From Clostridiaceae bacterium (lineage in GTDB: Bacteria > Bacillota > Clostridia > Clostridiales > Clostridiaceae), in contig CABIZX010000004.1 of assembly GCA_902363375.1 (NCBI GenBank), positions 124,001 to 188,000 of the forward strand: a DNA stretch of 64,000 bases. Reading direction: 5' to 3'. The notes beneath the pieces were generated by a model. That model made no database searches. It was given only the letters and a program-made list of their open reading frames with translations, and was not told where the DNA came from. The position numbers and the translations under genes are program-made. Shown here one piece after another: positions 9,475-18,835 of this stretch (within the stretch, counting starts at the first letter, position 1; each line of letters opens with the position of its first letter).

Positions 9475-10164
9475 TTAATCTAAAATTTTTATTGGAGCAA
9501 AATTTATATAATCACATGAAGTTAAAATATATTCAACTCCATCTTTTTCTCCTTCAAAAACATTTAAAAGTCCTCCACCATGCAGATGTCCATAAATAAC
9601 CTTATCCACATTATATTCTTTAAATATGTCTAAAAACTCATTTTCTTGCATATTGGGAAATATTGGTGGATAATGAATCATACATATTATTTTTTTATAT
9701 CCATTTCTTATAGCTTCATCTAAAGATAACTTTAATCGTATAATTTCTCTATCATATATTTTTTTATCATGGGAATTAAATTTAGGATTATTTTTCAATA
9801 TCCATCCTCTGCTTCCGCATATAGCATAGTCCCCATAAACAAAGAAATTATTTTGGATAAATTCCATTTTATCAAACATAGAGTTAAGCTTTGTAATCGC
9901 TGTCCACCAATAGTCGTGGTTTCCTCTCACAAATACTTTTCTTCCTGGAAGTTCATTTATAAACTCTAAATCCTCTCTGCCACTTTCCATATTCATAGAC
10001 CATGAAATATCTCCTGCAACTAATACCGTATCTTCATCCTTTATAAGTCTACTCCAATTTTCTTTTATCTTTTCATCATGATTTCTCCACTTCTCACCAA
10101 ATATATCCATTGGTTTTTCTCCTGAGGAGGCTAGATGAAGATCTGAAATCGCATATAATGCCAC
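9475..10164 (-). CDS. Calcineurin-like metallophosphoesterase
   Basis: A 229-residue protein with the full set of metallophosphoesterase motifs in order: SDLHL (D-x-H, residues 7-11), VAGDISW (near 50), GNHD (near 80), a histidine in MIHYPP (near 163), and GHLHGGG (near 193). Such enzymes hydrolyse phosphomono- or diesters with two metals; the substrate is unknown. The start is GTG 10164 behind AGGTGA. No signal peptide is present, so it is cytoplasmic. It is a separate family from the purple acid phosphatases and closest in layout to YkuE/YfcE-like proteins. Confidence 0.85.
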   Translation of the reverse strand: MALYAISDLHLASSGEKPMDIFGEKWRNHDEKIKENWSRLIKDEDTVLVAGDISWSMNMESGREDLEFINELPGRKVFVRGNHDYWWTAITKLNSMFDKMEFIQNNFFVYGDYAICGSRGWILKNNPKFNSHDKKIYDREIIRLKLSLDEAIRNGYKKIICMIHYPPIFPNMQENEFLDIFKEYNVDKVIYGHLHGGGLLNVFEGEKDGVEYILTSCDYINFAPIKILD

Positions 10165-10216
10165 TTAATCACCTACTATCTATTTCATAATCATTTGTTT
10201 ATTACATCTATTTATG

Positions 10217-10483
10217 TTATTTACACTTATTATCTACTTCCATAATATATGCTATAACCTTTGCTACTACCTCATAAAGTTCATGAGGAATTTCACTGTC
10301 TATATCAACTTTAGTTAGCATATCTGCTAATTCTTCATTATATACAATAGGCACTTCACTTTTTTCAGCTTCCTGAAGAATTTTTTCAGCTACATTTCCC
10401 ATACCTGCTGCTGTAACTTTAGGAGCATTTTGCCCATATTCATATTTTAAGGCTGCGGCCTTTTTTCTCTTTTTCTCTTCCAT
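10217..10483 (-). CDS. FlhB-like cytoplasmic-domain protein (FhlB/YlqH type)
   Basis: An 88-residue protein that matches the cytoplasmic domain of the flagellar/type III export switch protein FlhB (AALKYEYGQNAPKVTAAGMG, then IPHELYEVVAKVIAYI). It lacks the membrane part and lacks the NPTH autocleavage motif, which is replaced by APKV. Stand-alone proteins of this kind (FhlB, YlqH in Bacillus) can partly substitute for the FlhB C-terminal fragment. It lies 16 bases after the FliK-like gene and is coupled to it, the same order as ylqG-ylqH in Bacillus subtilis. No other flagellar gene is in the window. Confidence 0.82.
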   Translation of the reverse strand: MEEKKRKKAAALKYEYGQNAPKVTAAGMGNVAEKILQEAEKSEVPIVYNEELADMLTKVDIDSEIPHELYEVVAKVIAYIMEVDNKCK

Positions 10484-10499
10484 ACAAGCACTCTCCTAG

Positions 10500-12137
10500 C
10501 TATACTCTAGTATTTATTGTGGTAAAATCATCATCCTCAAAGAAGCTTCTACAATTTGAAAAAGAAAAGTCATGTTTTTTTTCTTTAATGAAAATATTAA
10601 ACATATATTTACTATCTGCTAAGTCCCTAATCAAAATTCCTTTAAACTTTTCCAATAGCTTTACATAGGCTGATTCACTTTCAATTTCTATGGTTGCTAC
10701 ATTTTTATTAATATTTAAATAAGCATCTACTTTTTCCATATTCATAGTTACTACACTTGCGGCTAACTTTATATTATCAGTATCTATTTTCTTTCCTTTT
10801 CCTCTTTCATCTTTAATGATAAGTTTACAATCAAACTCTTTATTTTGCATATCCATTGGAATGTTAAGAAAATAGTAATTATTATTTATAGTATTAAACA
10901 TCTTAAATTCATGAAACTTATTCTCTAAATTCTGAACCACATTATTAAATGCAGATGGATCTTTTTGTGATAATTTAATCATTTCCATTAAATTTGTCTT
11001 TATAAGTGATATTTTTTCCTTTAATTCATCTTTTACCATATGACTTGTTATATCTCTATCTATCATAGGATCTTGTTTAAGTTCTTTAACAAGTTTGGAG
11101 TAATTAACGCCTGATTCCTTTTCCTGTAACATAGTTTTAGATTGAATTTCGCCTTCATCACTTATAATATCTACTCTTTTTTCATTTATAATATCTGTAA
11201 TAGCCTTATTCTCCTTAGAGACTACACCATCCGCCGATAATATAGCTTCCTTACTTTCTATTTTGTCCTTTTCTATTGCTATAGGCTGAGTTTTATCCTG
11301 TTCAGAGTATAATACCTTCTCAGCTTCTTTGAATGTAGAAGTACTGTTAACACTATTTTCATCTTGCAAATCTTTATTAATATTGCCAGAAATCTGTTCT
11401 TTAATAACACTAGCAGTTTCCTTCACCTCTGGCAAAACACTATATCCATCAGATATAACTTTAGAAAACGCTTTAATGCTATCTTCATTTAATTTTATAT
11501 CTAGAGATTTCATAACAAATATATCATCTATATTTAAATTTTTAATTTCGGTTATAACTTTTCCTATAGTGGATTTTATATATTCACCATCTGAACTATT
11601 ATATGGTATTCCCTTAGCCTCTATAAATTTATCTATAAATTTATTTAACTCCTTAGGCGAATTATTACTTTGATCTATAAACTCCCTAAGCCCTTTAATT
11701 TCTAAAAGATTTTCTTCTGTAATAGGAATATTATTTTTAAGCATAGATTTTAGTATAGGTACATCTTCTTTTCCTACAGGAAAATCTAAATTCTTAAGAA
11801 GTTCTTCCATTAGAGGATCTTTAATGGTCAAATCTTCTCTATTTCCCATATTATCTATAATGTTTGATTCCAATACTCTAAGCAGAAATTTTCCACCTTC
11901 AAACCCATCTAATTGAAATTTAAACATATAATTTTCTAAATTCTCTTGAAGTATTTCTCCATAAACCTTTGCTGGGAATACTCTTCCATCTAATAACTTT
12001 ATTATAACATCTGTAGTATTTCCTTCTAATCTTAAAATTCTTGCAGAAAATGAATCTCCTTTTTTAAAGGTGAGTTTGTTAAAATCATCTTTAGTTGTAT
12101 AGTTTTGGACCATATTGATTTTCCATACATTTGACAT
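10500..12137 (-). CDS. FliK-like hook-length-control-type protein (YlqG type)
   Basis: About 545 residues. The N-terminal 110 residues form a beta-rich domain (KKGDSFSARILRLEGNTTDV). A long low-complexity, Lys/Glu/Ile-rich central region follows (about 120-390). The C-terminal part (about 395-520) is a FliK-type secreted-substrate domain with YYFLNIPMDMQNKEFDCKLII and NMEKVDAYLNINKNVATIEI. FliK measures hook length and triggers the FlhB switch, so pairing with an FlhB-like gene is meaningful. The start is ATG 12137 after GGGGGTGGAG; a GTG at 12146 is inside that site. The exact role of YlqG-like proteins is unknown. Confidence 0.68.
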   Translation of the reverse strand: MSNVWKINMVQNYTTKDDFNKLTFKKGDSFSARILRLEGNTTDVIIKLLDGRVFPAKVYGEILQENLENYMFKFQLDGFEGGKFLLRVLESNIIDNMGNREDLTIKDPLMEELLKNLDFPVGKEDVPILKSMLKNNIPITEENLLEIKGLREFIDQSNNSPKELNKFIDKFIEAKGIPYNSSDGEYIKSTIGKVITEIKNLNIDDIFVMKSLDIKLNEDSIKAFSKVISDGYSVLPEVKETASVIKEQISGNINKDLQDENSVNSTSTFKEAEKVLYSEQDKTQPIAIEKDKIESKEAILSADGVVSKENKAITDIINEKRVDIISDEGEIQSKTMLQEKESGVNYSKLVKELKQDPMIDRDITSHMVKDELKEKISLIKTNLMEMIKLSQKDPSAFNNVVQNLENKFHEFKMFNTINNNYYFLNIPMDMQNKEFDCKLIIKDERGKGKKIDTDNIKLAASVVTMNMEKVDAYLNINKNVATIEIESESAYVKLLEKFKGILIRDLADSKYMFNIFIKEKKHDFSFSNCRSFFEDDDFTTINTRV

Positions 12138-12198
12138 ATACTCCACCCCCTATTAAACTAATCGTATCATTTTCATTTTAGTGAAGTATATTCTAAAA

Positions 12199-12316
12199 CA
12201 ATAGGCTGTTTCAAAATAATTTTCCATTTTCCATAAAATATCGATTGGCAACTTAATTATATATGACCACATTCAACATTAATATAGAATTTGATTTATT
12301 TTGAAACAGCCTCTAT
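12199..12316. repeat. 118-bp intergenic element with 17-bp terminal inverted repeats
   Basis: AGGCTGTTTCAAAATAA at 12203-12219 is perfectly inverted at 12296-12312, and AATAG/CTATT extends the arms past a 2-base bulge. It begins 4 bases past the tyrS stop. It may act as a terminator or be a MITE-like element; it shares a GGCTnTnnCAAAAT core with the elements at 46068 and 48653. Confidence 0.7.
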
Positions 12317-12319
12317 TTA

Positions 12320-13549
12320 TTATGCTATCACTAATTTATAGAATTTCTTCTTTCCTCTTTTTATCAGAGCGTATCCATCCTTTTCTAGGTAACTCTCATT
12401 AAATATTGCATTTATGTCTTCTATCTTAATATCATTTATAGTAAGTCCACCTTGCTCTATAAGTCTTCTTCCTTCTTTTTTAGATGGAACTATTCCAGTT
12501 TGTGATATGATATCAAGAATTGAAGCTGATTTCATGTCCTCACCTATTTCTACTGTAGGCACATTGCTCATGTCTGCTCCACCACTAAATAAAGCCTCTG
12601 CTGCTTTTTTAGCTTTTTCTGCTTCTTCTTCTCCATGAATAAGTTTTGTTACCTCATAAGCAAGAACTTTTTTAGCTTCATTAATCTCTGAACCTTCCAA
12701 AGCTGAAAGTCTTCTTACCTCATCCATAGGAACAAATGTTAATAGACGTAAGCATTTTTCTACATCTGCATCATCAATATTTCTCCAGTATTGGTAGAAT
12801 TCAAATGGTGATGTCTTATTAGGATCAAGCCATACTGCTCCATTAGCTGTTTTACCCATCTTGTTTCCTTCACTATTTGTAAGTAGTGAACAAGTCATTC
12901 CATAAGCTGATTTTCCTTCTTTTCTTCTAATAAGCTCCATTCCAGCTAATATATTTGACCACTGATCATCTCCACCTAACTCCATTGTACAATTATATTT
13001 TTTATTTAATACATAGAAATCATAACCTTGCATTAACATATAGTTAAATTCTAAGAATGACAATCCCTTTTCTAGTCTTTGTTTAAAACATTCAGCAGTA
13101 AGCATTCTATTAACTGAGAAGTGAGCTCCTATATCTCTTATAAAATCTACATAGTTTAAATCTAAAAGCCAATCTGCATTATTTTCTAATATTGCTTTAC
13201 CATCACTGAAATCTATTAATCTTGAAAGTTGATCCTTGATACAAGAAATATTGTGTTCTATTTCTTCTTTAGTTAGCATTTTTCTCATATCTGTTCTACC
13301 TGATGGGTCTCCTATCATAGCAGTACCCCCACCAACTAAAGCTATTGGTCTATGCCCTGCTTTTTGCATATGAGACATAAACATCATAGCTATAAAGTGT
13401 CCTACATGAAGACTATCTGCTGTAGGATCAAATCCTATATAAAAGGTTACCTTTTCCTTTGCAAATATTTCTTTCATTTCTTCTTCATGTGTTAATTGTT
13501 TTAAAAATCCACGTTCTTTAAGAACATCATATACATTACGATTTTCCAT
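12320..13549 (-). CDS. tyrS: Tyrosyl-tRNA synthetase
   Basis: A 409-residue class I synthetase that charges tRNA-Tyr. It has HVGH in [11 protein letters not shown] (residues 46-56), the tyrosine-pocket segments [25 protein letters not shown] (near 175-200), the KMSKS-equivalent [12 protein letters not shown] (near 230), and a C-terminal S4-like RNA-binding domain ([18 protein letters not shown], near 350). The GDDQWSN form is that of the TyrS type found in Bacillus. The start is ATG 13549 after TGGAGGAAA; a TTG at 13561 in frame lies within the ribosome binding site. It is controlled by the T-box leader upstream, whose terminator lies 250 bases before the start, an unusually long gap. Confidence 0.97.
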   Translation of the reverse strand: MENRNVYDVLKERGFLKQLTHEEEMKEIFAKEKVTFYIGFDPTADSLHVGHFIAMMFMSHMQKAGHRPIALVGGGTAMIGDPSGRTDMRKMLTKEEIEHNISCIKDQLSRLIDFSDGKAILENNADWLLDLNYVDFIRDIGAHFSVNRMLTAECFKQRLEKGLSFLEFNYMLMQGYDFYVLNKKYNCTMELGGDDQWSNILAGMELIRRKEGKSAYGMTCSLLTNSEGNKMGKTANGAVWLDPNKTSPFEFYQYWRNIDDADVEKCLRLLTFVPMDEVRRLSALEGSEINEAKKVLAYEVTKLIHGEEEAEKAKKAAEALFSGGADMSNVPTVEIGEDMKSASILDIISQTGIVPSKKEGRRLIEQGGLTINDIKIEDINAIFNESYLEKDGYALIKRGKKKFYKLVIA

Positions 13550-13801
13550 ATTTTCCTCCAATATATTCTAGTTTTTATTTTGCTTTACCCTTCAGCTATG
13601 GTTCCCTTTTCTCTTATAATTAAAATTATATTATTTATATAGTTTATATTGTTTATGCTAGCTATATAAACTCACTATACACTTTTATTTTTTCATAATA
13701 TAGGTTACTTAGAAAACTTTTCTCTTTTGTAATCCTGTATCATTATTTCAAAACCTATAATCTTAAAATAAATATTTATTTAATAAATTAAGAAAAATAA
13801 A

Positions 13802-14058
13802 AGTCCCTAGTATAAATATACTAGGGACGAAAATTTCCGTGGTACCACCCAAATTTATAATTTAAAATCTATAAATCATTCTAAATTATTCTCTTCCTTA
13901 ATAACGTTAGGAAACCGTAACAGCCTACTACTACTTCAACCTAAGACTCTAAAATGTATTTCATTAAACTCCTTTACTGATTTACACCAACCACCAGCTC
14001 TCTTTAAAATTCATTTAACTACTTCTTTTCTTCATCGCCTTTTACGATATTTTATTTT
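13802..14058 (-). promoter_or_regulatory. Tyrosine T-box leader of tyrS
   Basis: Read on the minus strand: Stem I with AGAGAGCTGGTGGTTGGTG, the specifier codon TAC (complement of 13956-13958, in GAAATACATT), the T-box GGGTGGTACCACGG (13837-13850), and the terminator GTCCCTAGTAT / ATACTAGGGAC (13803-13828). Uncharged tRNA-Tyr should permit readthrough into tyrS. Confidence 0.92.
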
Positions 14059-14064
14059 AAATAC

Positions 14065-14093
14065 ATATTACTATTATTATTATCATTTTTCAA
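14065..14093 (-). promoter_or_regulatory. Promoter of the tyrS T-box leader
   Basis: On the minus strand, TTGAAA (14088-14093) and TAATAT (14065-14070) are spaced 17 bases, just upstream of Stem I. Confidence 0.65.
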
Positions 14094-14112
14094 GAGTAAA
14101 TACTAATTTTCT

Positions 14113-14523
14113 CTAAACAACATATTTTTTAATAGTATCTGGTATATTATTTTCTTCACAACTAACGTTGGCATAAAAGTCAACTTTAAATTTTTCTGAT
14201 AAATATTCTAACTTATTTAATATTGAACTAAAATCATCTGCATTATTACATATGTCACTTAAAACACCATCTATAAATATACTTTCCACATCGTAATCCT
14301 TAGATATTATGCCACATACAAATCCATAGAAATCTTTGTAATTATGGATATTAAAGTCTTTTGAACATATAAATCTTATGTCCTTATGGATTTGTAATAA
14401 TCCTCTAGTATCATCATCAATATATACTAGATTACCTTTAGAGTTATTTGCCTTTGAATTAGCCAAACTCATTAATGCTTTTGTTTTTCCAGAGCCTTTT
14501 TCTTTACAAAATACTTGAATCAT
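14113..14523 (-). CDS. Small P-loop ATPase-like protein
   Basis: A 136-residue protein with a Walker A motif at the very N terminus (KEKGSGKT, residues 7-14) and a Walker-B-like strand ending in VESIFIDGVLSD (near 90). In between, LVYIDDDTRGL fits the short clostridial P-loop proteins that begin MI(K/Q)V and have no known role. No further domain follows, so it may be a nucleotide-binding regulator rather than a motor. The start is ATG 14523 behind GGGGGC; a longer in-frame reading to 14556 has no ribosome binding site. It lies 20 bases before the tyrS promoter and has no clear operon partner. Confidence 0.65.
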   Translation of the reverse strand: MIQVFCKEKGSGKTKALMSLANSKANNSKGNLVYIDDDTRGLLQIHKDIRFICSKDFNIHNYKDFYGFVCGIISKDYDVESIFIDGVLSDICNNADDFSSILNKLEYLSEKFKVDFYANVSCEENNIPDTIKKYVV

Positions 14524-14556
14524 CTTAAACGCCCCCAAACTTTTTAATAAATACAT

Positions 14557-14999
14557 TAATTTTAATTAGTTATATTATATAATATTCAGAATATTTTATC
14601 AATAGTTCCTCCTAACTTATATATATCTGTTGTATTAATTATATGTGAATAATTGATGCATTATTATTAATTATTTATATAACGCATTATAAATTTAACT
14701 ACTTCTAATATATTATTATATTAATTCAATCGAGGTTTTGAGCCTATAAAAATATATATTAATTAATGCTCCTTTAATTTAATATTTTATAATAAATCAA
14801 GCTACTAATTATAAAATCCATATTTTAATATAAAAAGTTTCCATTTTGTATAGAAAGCATTTTAAAACTTTACATAGAGAACTATTTAAAATTTTTACTT
14901 TTTAAATAGATAAGCTTTAAATATAAAGATGCCTTAAAGCTTATCTATTTTAAATTCAATAAGCCTTAAGACATTTAATTTTATCTATTTAATATAATT
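14557..14999. other. 443-bp AT-rich gap with one long inverted repeat
   Basis: No gene with a credible ribosome binding site was found. The only clear structure is the 17-bp inverted repeat at 14904-14950 near the copZ stop. The rest is A/T-rich DNA without recognisable promoters that could be assigned with confidence. Confidence 0.6.
14904..14950. repeat. 17-bp perfect inverted repeat downstream of copZ
   Basis: AAATAGATAAGCTTTAA (14904-14920) is exactly inverted at 14934-14950 with a 13-base loop. It lies 50 bases past the copZ stop and may terminate or stabilise the copper operon mRNA. No strong T-run follows on either strand. Confidence 0.75.
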
Positions 15000-15203
15000 T
15001 TATTCTATTCCTACTACATCGTATCCTTCTTCTTCTATAGTAGATTTTAATACATCATCACTTTCAGTAGTTTCTATTAAAGCATATTTACCTTCTAAGT
15101 TAACTTCAACTTCTGAAACTCCAGCCAATTCCTCTAATGCATTCTTTACGTGAGCTACACAATTCTTACAGCTCATTCCTTCGATTAATATCTTCTTTTT
15201 CAT
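15000..15203 (-). CDS. copZ: Copper chaperone, heavy-metal-associated domain
   Basis: A 67-residue ferredoxin-like HMA domain with the metal-binding GMSCKNC motif (Cys12 and Cys15). It carries Cu(I) in the cytoplasm and hands it to the CopA pump. It is the last gene of the csoR-copA-copZ operon, 143 bases after copA, with an AGGAGGAAG ribosome binding site. The MxCxxC loop and the neighbouring copA and csoR favour copper over mercury or zinc. Its length is that of a typical CopZ. Confidence 0.9.
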   Translation of the reverse strand: MKKKILIEGMSCKNCVAHVKNALEELAGVSEVEVNLEGKYALIETTESDDVLKSTIEEEGYDVVGIE

Positions 15204-15346
15204 AATTTCTTCCTCCTAAAATATTTATTTATATTTATAAGTAAATAATCTATAATTTTTATTATTCAAGACTACTACCAGATTATCTGCTTATACATTT
15301 TGCAATTTATACCATATTCTTATATTTGTATCTTGTAATGTATAGT

Positions 15347-17782
15347 CTAAGCCTTAAATCTTCTAAGTCTTAATGCATTTAATAAAACTGAAACTGAACT
15401 TAAACTCATAGCTCCTGCAGCTATCATAGGATTTAATAATGGTCCACCAAAAATGTGAAGTACTCCCATGGCAACTGGTATTCCTAATACGTTATACCCG
15501 AAAGCCCAAAATAAGTTTTCTTTTATATTTTTAATAGTTGCCTTACTTAATTTTATAGCTGAGATTACATCCATTAAATCACTTCTCATAAGAACTATAT
15601 CTGCTGATTCAATGGCTACATCTGTTCCAGATCCTATTGCTATTCCTATATCTGCTTGAGCAAGGGCAGGGGCATCATTAATTCCATCTCCAACCATACC
15701 TACTCTATTACCACCTTCTTGAAGTTTTTTAACTTCATTTGCTTTATCTTCTGGAAGAACCTCAGATAATACTATATCTATACCAACTTGTTTTGCAATG
15801 GCATCTGCTGTTCTCTTATTATCTCCAGTTATCATGGCTACTTTTATACCCATTTCATGTAGACTTTCTATAGCCTTTTTACTACTTATCTTAACTGTAT
15901 CTGCTACAGCAATAATTCCAGCTAAACTACCATCTATAGCTATATACATTGGTGTTTTACCTTCTGATGCCAATCTATCAGAAGTTTCACCTAACCTTGA
16001 AATGTCAATATTCTTTTCTACCATAAGCTTTTTATTTCCTAAAAGAATATCTTTATTCTCTATTTCTACTTCTATCCCATGACCAGGTATAGCATCAAAT
16101 TTATCAATGTTTTTAAGAGTCAATCCCTTTTCTTCTGCACCTTTAACAATTGCTTCTCCAAGAGGGTGCTCTGAACCTTTTTCTGCACTAGCCGCTAAGA
16201 TGAGAAGCTCATCTTCAGATATACCCTTAGTTACGATATCTGTTACCTTTGGTTTGCCCTCTGTTATAGTTCCTGTTTTATCAAATACTATAGTCTTTAA
16301 TTTATAGGTAGTCTCTAAAGCTTCTCCACCTTTAATTAAAACCCCATTCTCAGCACCTTTTCCTGTGCCCACCATAATAGCAGTTGGTGTAGCAAGACCT
16401 AAGGCACATGGACATGCAATAACTAATACTGCAATAAATATAGTAAGAGAGAATATAGGCGTTTCACCAGCTATTAACCAACCTACTGAAGCAATTATAG
16501 CAAGGCCTATAACTATAGGCACAAAGTATGCAGATATAACATCAGCTAGTTTAGCAATAGGCGCCTTCGACCCTTGCGCATCTTCAACTAACTTAACAAT
16601 TTGTGCAAGAGCAGTATCTCTACCAACTTTAGTAGCCTTATATTTAATAAAACCTGTTTTATTAATACTAGCTCCTATAACACTACTTCCTACTGACTTC
16701 TCAACAGGAATACTTTCTCCTGTAAGCATTGATTCATCTATAGATGTATTTCCTTCTATAACTTCTCCATCAACTGGTAACTTTTCCCCTGGTTTGACTA
16801 GTATTATGTCTCCAACTATAACTTCTTCCACTGGCACTACTATCTCTTCATCATTTCTAATAATTGTTGCTGTTTTAGGTGCTAATCCCATTAAAGCTTT
16901 TATAGCTTGGGAAGTTTTTCCCTTTGATACTGCTTCTAAGTATTTTCCTAAGGTTATCAGTGTTAATATAACTGCTGCGGATTCAAAATATAAATGCATT
17001 GCATATTCATGATTGCCTTGCATTATCTTATATATAGCAAATATACCATATAAGAATGCAGCTAAAGTTCCTATAGATATTAATGAATCCATATTAGGAC
17101 TTAATTTAAAAAGATTTTTTAGTCCAATTTTATAGAATTTGTATCCAACTATCATTACTGGTAAAGTTAATATTAATTGAATTAATGCAAAATTCAATGG
17201 ATTTGCCATGGGGTATATTATATTAGGTAAATGCATTCCAGCCATATGACCCATTGTTATTATAAGTAAAGGAACTGTTAATATAATGGAAGCTATAAAC
17301 CTTGTAAGTAATTTACTAGCCTCATCTTTCTTCTTTCCTTCCTTCTCTTCTACTTTATCTTCTTCCTTAACTAATTTATATCCAGCCTTATCAACTGCAG
17401 CCTTTATATCTCCATAGGATAGCTCATCTTCATTAAATTTTATAGTAAGCTTTTCTGTAGCAAAATTTACTGTAGAACTCTCTACGCCTTCTAACTTTTT
17501 AGTTACTCTTTCTACTCTATTAGCACAAGCAGAACAAGTCATACCTTCTATTTTAAAATCATAACTTTTTATATTTTTCTTCACTCCGTAACCCGCTTTA
17601 ACAACAGTTTCCTCAATTTTTTCTGTGTCTAATTTTTCTTTATCGAAATCTACGGTTAGAGTCTCTGTAGCAAAATTTACACTAGCTTTTTCAATACCAT
17701 CTAACTTTTTAACTGCTCTTTCTACTCTATTAGCACAAGCAGAACAAGTCATACCTTCTATTTTAAATGATTTATTGCTCAT
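15347..17782 (-). CDS. copA: Cu(I)-exporting P1B-type ATPase
   Basis: An 811-residue copper pump. Two N-terminal HMA domains each carry GMTCSAC (Cys13/16 and Cys83/86), exactly 70 residues apart. A transmembrane core of eight helices follows, with the CPC motif at 457-459, the TGES actuator loop, the DKTGT phosphorylation site at Asp501, the P1B-specific [10 protein letters not shown], and [17 protein letters not shown]-terminal [10 protein letters not shown] and [18 protein letters not shown] helices fit the Cu(I)-specific signature. It lies 13 bases after csoR and is co-transcribed with it. The DNA of the two metal-binding domains contains a 52-bp exact repeat, suggesting recent duplication or gene conversion. 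Confidence 0.95.
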   Translation of the reverse strand: MSNKSFKIEGMTCSACANRVERAVKKLDGIEKASVNFATETLTVDFDKEKLDTEKIEETVVKAGYGVKKNIKSYDFKIEGMTCSACANRVERVTKKLEGVESSTVNFATEKLTIKFNEDELSYGDIKAAVDKAGYKLVKEEDKVEEKEGKKKDEASKLLTRFIASIILTVPLLIITMGHMAGMHLPNIIYPMANPLNFALIQLILTLPVMIVGYKFYKIGLKNLFKLSPNMDSLISIGTLAAFLYGIFAIYKIMQGNHEYAMHLYFESAAVILTLITLGKYLEAVSKGKTSQAIKALMGLAPKTATIIRNDEEIVVPVEEVIVGDIILVKPGEKLPVDGEVIEGNTSIDESMLTGESIPVEKSVGSSVIGASINKTGFIKYKATKVGRDTALAQIVKLVEDAQGSKAPIAKLADVISAYFVPIVIGLAIIASVGWLIAGETPIFSLTIFIAVLVIACPCALGLATPTAIMVGTGKGAENGVLIKGGEALETTYKLKTIVFDKTGTITEGKPKVTDIVTKGISEDELLILAASAEKGSEHPLGEAIVKGAEEKGLTLKNIDKFDAIPGHGIEVEIENKDILLGNKKLMVEKNIDISRLGETSDRLASEGKTPMYIAIDGSLAGIIAVADTVKISSKKAIESLHEMGIKVAMITGDNKRTADAIAKQVGIDIVLSEVLPEDKANEVKKLQEGGNRVGMVGDGINDAPALAQADIGIAIGSGTDVAIESADIVLMRSDLMDVISAIKLSKATIKNIKENLFWAFGYNVLGIPVAMGVLHIFGGPLLNPMIAAGAMSLSSVSVLLNALRLRRFKA
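17506..17767. repeat. 52-bp exact direct repeat within copA
   Basis: Bases 17506-17557 and 17716-17767 are identical over 52 positions, exactly 210 bases (70 codons) apart. They cover the metal-binding loop of each HMA domain; the bases between diverge. Confidence 0.85.
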
Positions 17783-17795
17783 CTTATCACCTACT

Positions 17796-18062
17796 TTATT
17801 TTGTAATTATTTTTTCTAATATATTATTTATTTCTACAATTTTCTCGTCGATATTATTATTTACAGCTGCGTCTTTAACACAATGATTTAAATGTCCTTT
17901 TAATATTCCCAAATTAGCCTTTTTTAATAATGATTGTGATGCTAAAATCTGATTAGAAATATCAATACAATATCTACCATCTTCTATCATCTTAATGATT
18001 CCGTCTATTTGTCCCCTTGCCGTCTTTAACAACTGAAGGGCTTTTTTTCTTTCTTCACTCAT
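17796..18062 (-). CDS. csoR: Copper-sensing repressor CsoR
   Basis: An 88-residue all-helical repressor of the DUF156/CsoR family. The Cu(I) ligand set Cys32, His57 and Cys61 shows the same spacing (25 and 4 residues) as characterised CsoR proteins, which argues for copper rather than formaldehyde (FrmR) or nickel (RcnR) sensing. Apo-CsoR binds the operator and Cu(I) releases it. It is the first gene of csoR-copA-copZ, so it represses itself and the pump. A G-tract operator lies between the promoter and the start codon. The ATG at 18062 follows GGAGG. Confidence 0.93.
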   Translation of the reverse strand: MSEERKKALQLLKTARGQIDGIIKMIEDGRYCIDISNQILASQSLLKKANLGILKGHLNHCVKDAAVNNNIDEKIVEINNILEKIITK

Positions 18063-18072
18063 TTTTAACCTC

Positions 18073-18095
18073 CCCTCCCCCCTCCGGGGGTATAT
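18073..18095 (-). promoter_or_regulatory. Probable CsoR operator overlapping the ribosome binding site
   Basis: On the minus strand, TACCCCCGGAGGGGGG is a G/C-tract pseudo-palindrome flanked by A/T, the form of known CsoR boxes. It lies just downstream of the -10 box and runs into the Shine-Dalgarno region of csoR. Confidence 0.8.
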
Positions 18096-18099
18096 CTAT

Positions 18100-18128
18100 A
18101 TATTAGTACTAGTTTTATTTCTTGTCAA
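18100..18128 (-). promoter_or_regulatory. Promoter of csoR-copA-copZ
   Basis: On the minus strand, TTGACA (18123-18128) and TAATAT (18100-18105) are separated by 17 bases. The CsoR box starts 5 bases below the -10, so repressor binding would block initiation. Confidence 0.85.
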
Positions 18129-18202
18129 CATATAAATTAACTTTTGTCTTTTAGTTAATCATATTTATTTTTAAATTTAGTTTACCCAAAAAATAAAAAA
18201 AT

Positions 18203-18228
18203 AAAAGCATCACTTCAATGATGCTTAA
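18203..18228 (-). terminator. Terminator of the ECF S-component gene
   Basis: On the minus strand, the AAGCATCA / TGATGCTT stem with a 6-base loop is followed by a T-rich run (TTTTATTTTTTTA). Confidence 0.8.
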
Positions 18229-18233
18229 CTTAT

Positions 18234-18803
18234 CTATAAATATTTTGCTAAATATTTTTTTAGTGGTATTGAAAGCGGTAACCCTATAACAATACCTCCT
18301 ACAACTTGTAGGATGTTAGCTGGTATATCTTTTATAGCCACTATAAATCCTTGAGCAAGAGTCGGTATTCCATATACAAAATGATTTAAACAACCTCCAG
18401 CAAGAAAATATCCTAAAATCATAACTATTCCTGATACAATAAATGCAAATAAATTATTCCAAGAGTTTCCTCCCTCAAAATTACTTCTATAAGCTATAGC
18501 TCCTGCTACATATGCCATAATACCTTTTATAACAAAAGTAAATGGTGCCCAAATGTAGTATGGAGAAAATAAATCAAAAATTGTCATCCCTATAGCTGCT
18601 GCAATAGCTCCTCTTTTCTTTCCTAGTAAGACTGCACTTAAAAATAACACAGTATCACCTAGATGCAAAACTGCATTATCTCCTACTGGTATCGCTATAA
18701 CCGCAGTTGCAATATATGTTAGAGCTGCCATTAATCCGATTTGAACTATTTCAATAGTTTTAGAACTATTTACTGATGTTTTTATAGATATTTTTTCCTT
18801 CAT
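18234..18803 (-). CDS. ECF transporter S component (vitamin or precursor uptake)
   Basis: A 189-residue membrane protein with about six helices and the S-component pattern: MAALTYIATAVIAIP in helix 1 (the AxxxA-type face that docks to EcfT), NAVLHLGDTVLFLSAVLLG near residue 45, and GAIAAAIGMTIFDLFSPYY near 65. The composition resembles the HmpT/PdxU2-like group (PF07155), which carries thiamine-pyrimidine or pyridoxine-type substrates, but the ligand is not readable. It must work with an EcfA-A-T module encoded elsewhere. It has its own promoter with a pair of 12-bp direct repeats downstream, suggesting control by a dedicated repressor. Confidence 0.85.
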   Translation of the reverse strand: MKEKISIKTSVNSSKTIEIVQIGLMAALTYIATAVIAIPVGDNAVLHLGDTVLFLSAVLLGKKRGAIAAAIGMTIFDLFSPYYIWAPFTFVIKGIMAYVAGAIAYRSNFEGGNSWNNLFAFIVSGIVMILGYFLAGGCLNHFVYGIPTLAQGFIVAIKDIPANILQVVGGIVIGLPLSIPLKKYLAKYL

Positions 18804-18835
18804 ATAAAATCCCCCTTTATGCTCGCCGCCATACT

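Noticed and set aside
14570..14602. A 10-codon open frame with an AGGAGG site, about 50 bases before the P-loop gene (a possible leader peptide)
   Set aside because: It starts with TTG, has no regulatory codons or paired hairpins, and such short frames are common in this AT-rich DNA.
16365..17012. A 215-codon open frame on the plus strand
   Set aside because: It lies wholly antisense to copA, has no ribosome binding site, and its composition (Pro/Thr/Ile/Ser-rich) is that of a reverse-frame shadow.
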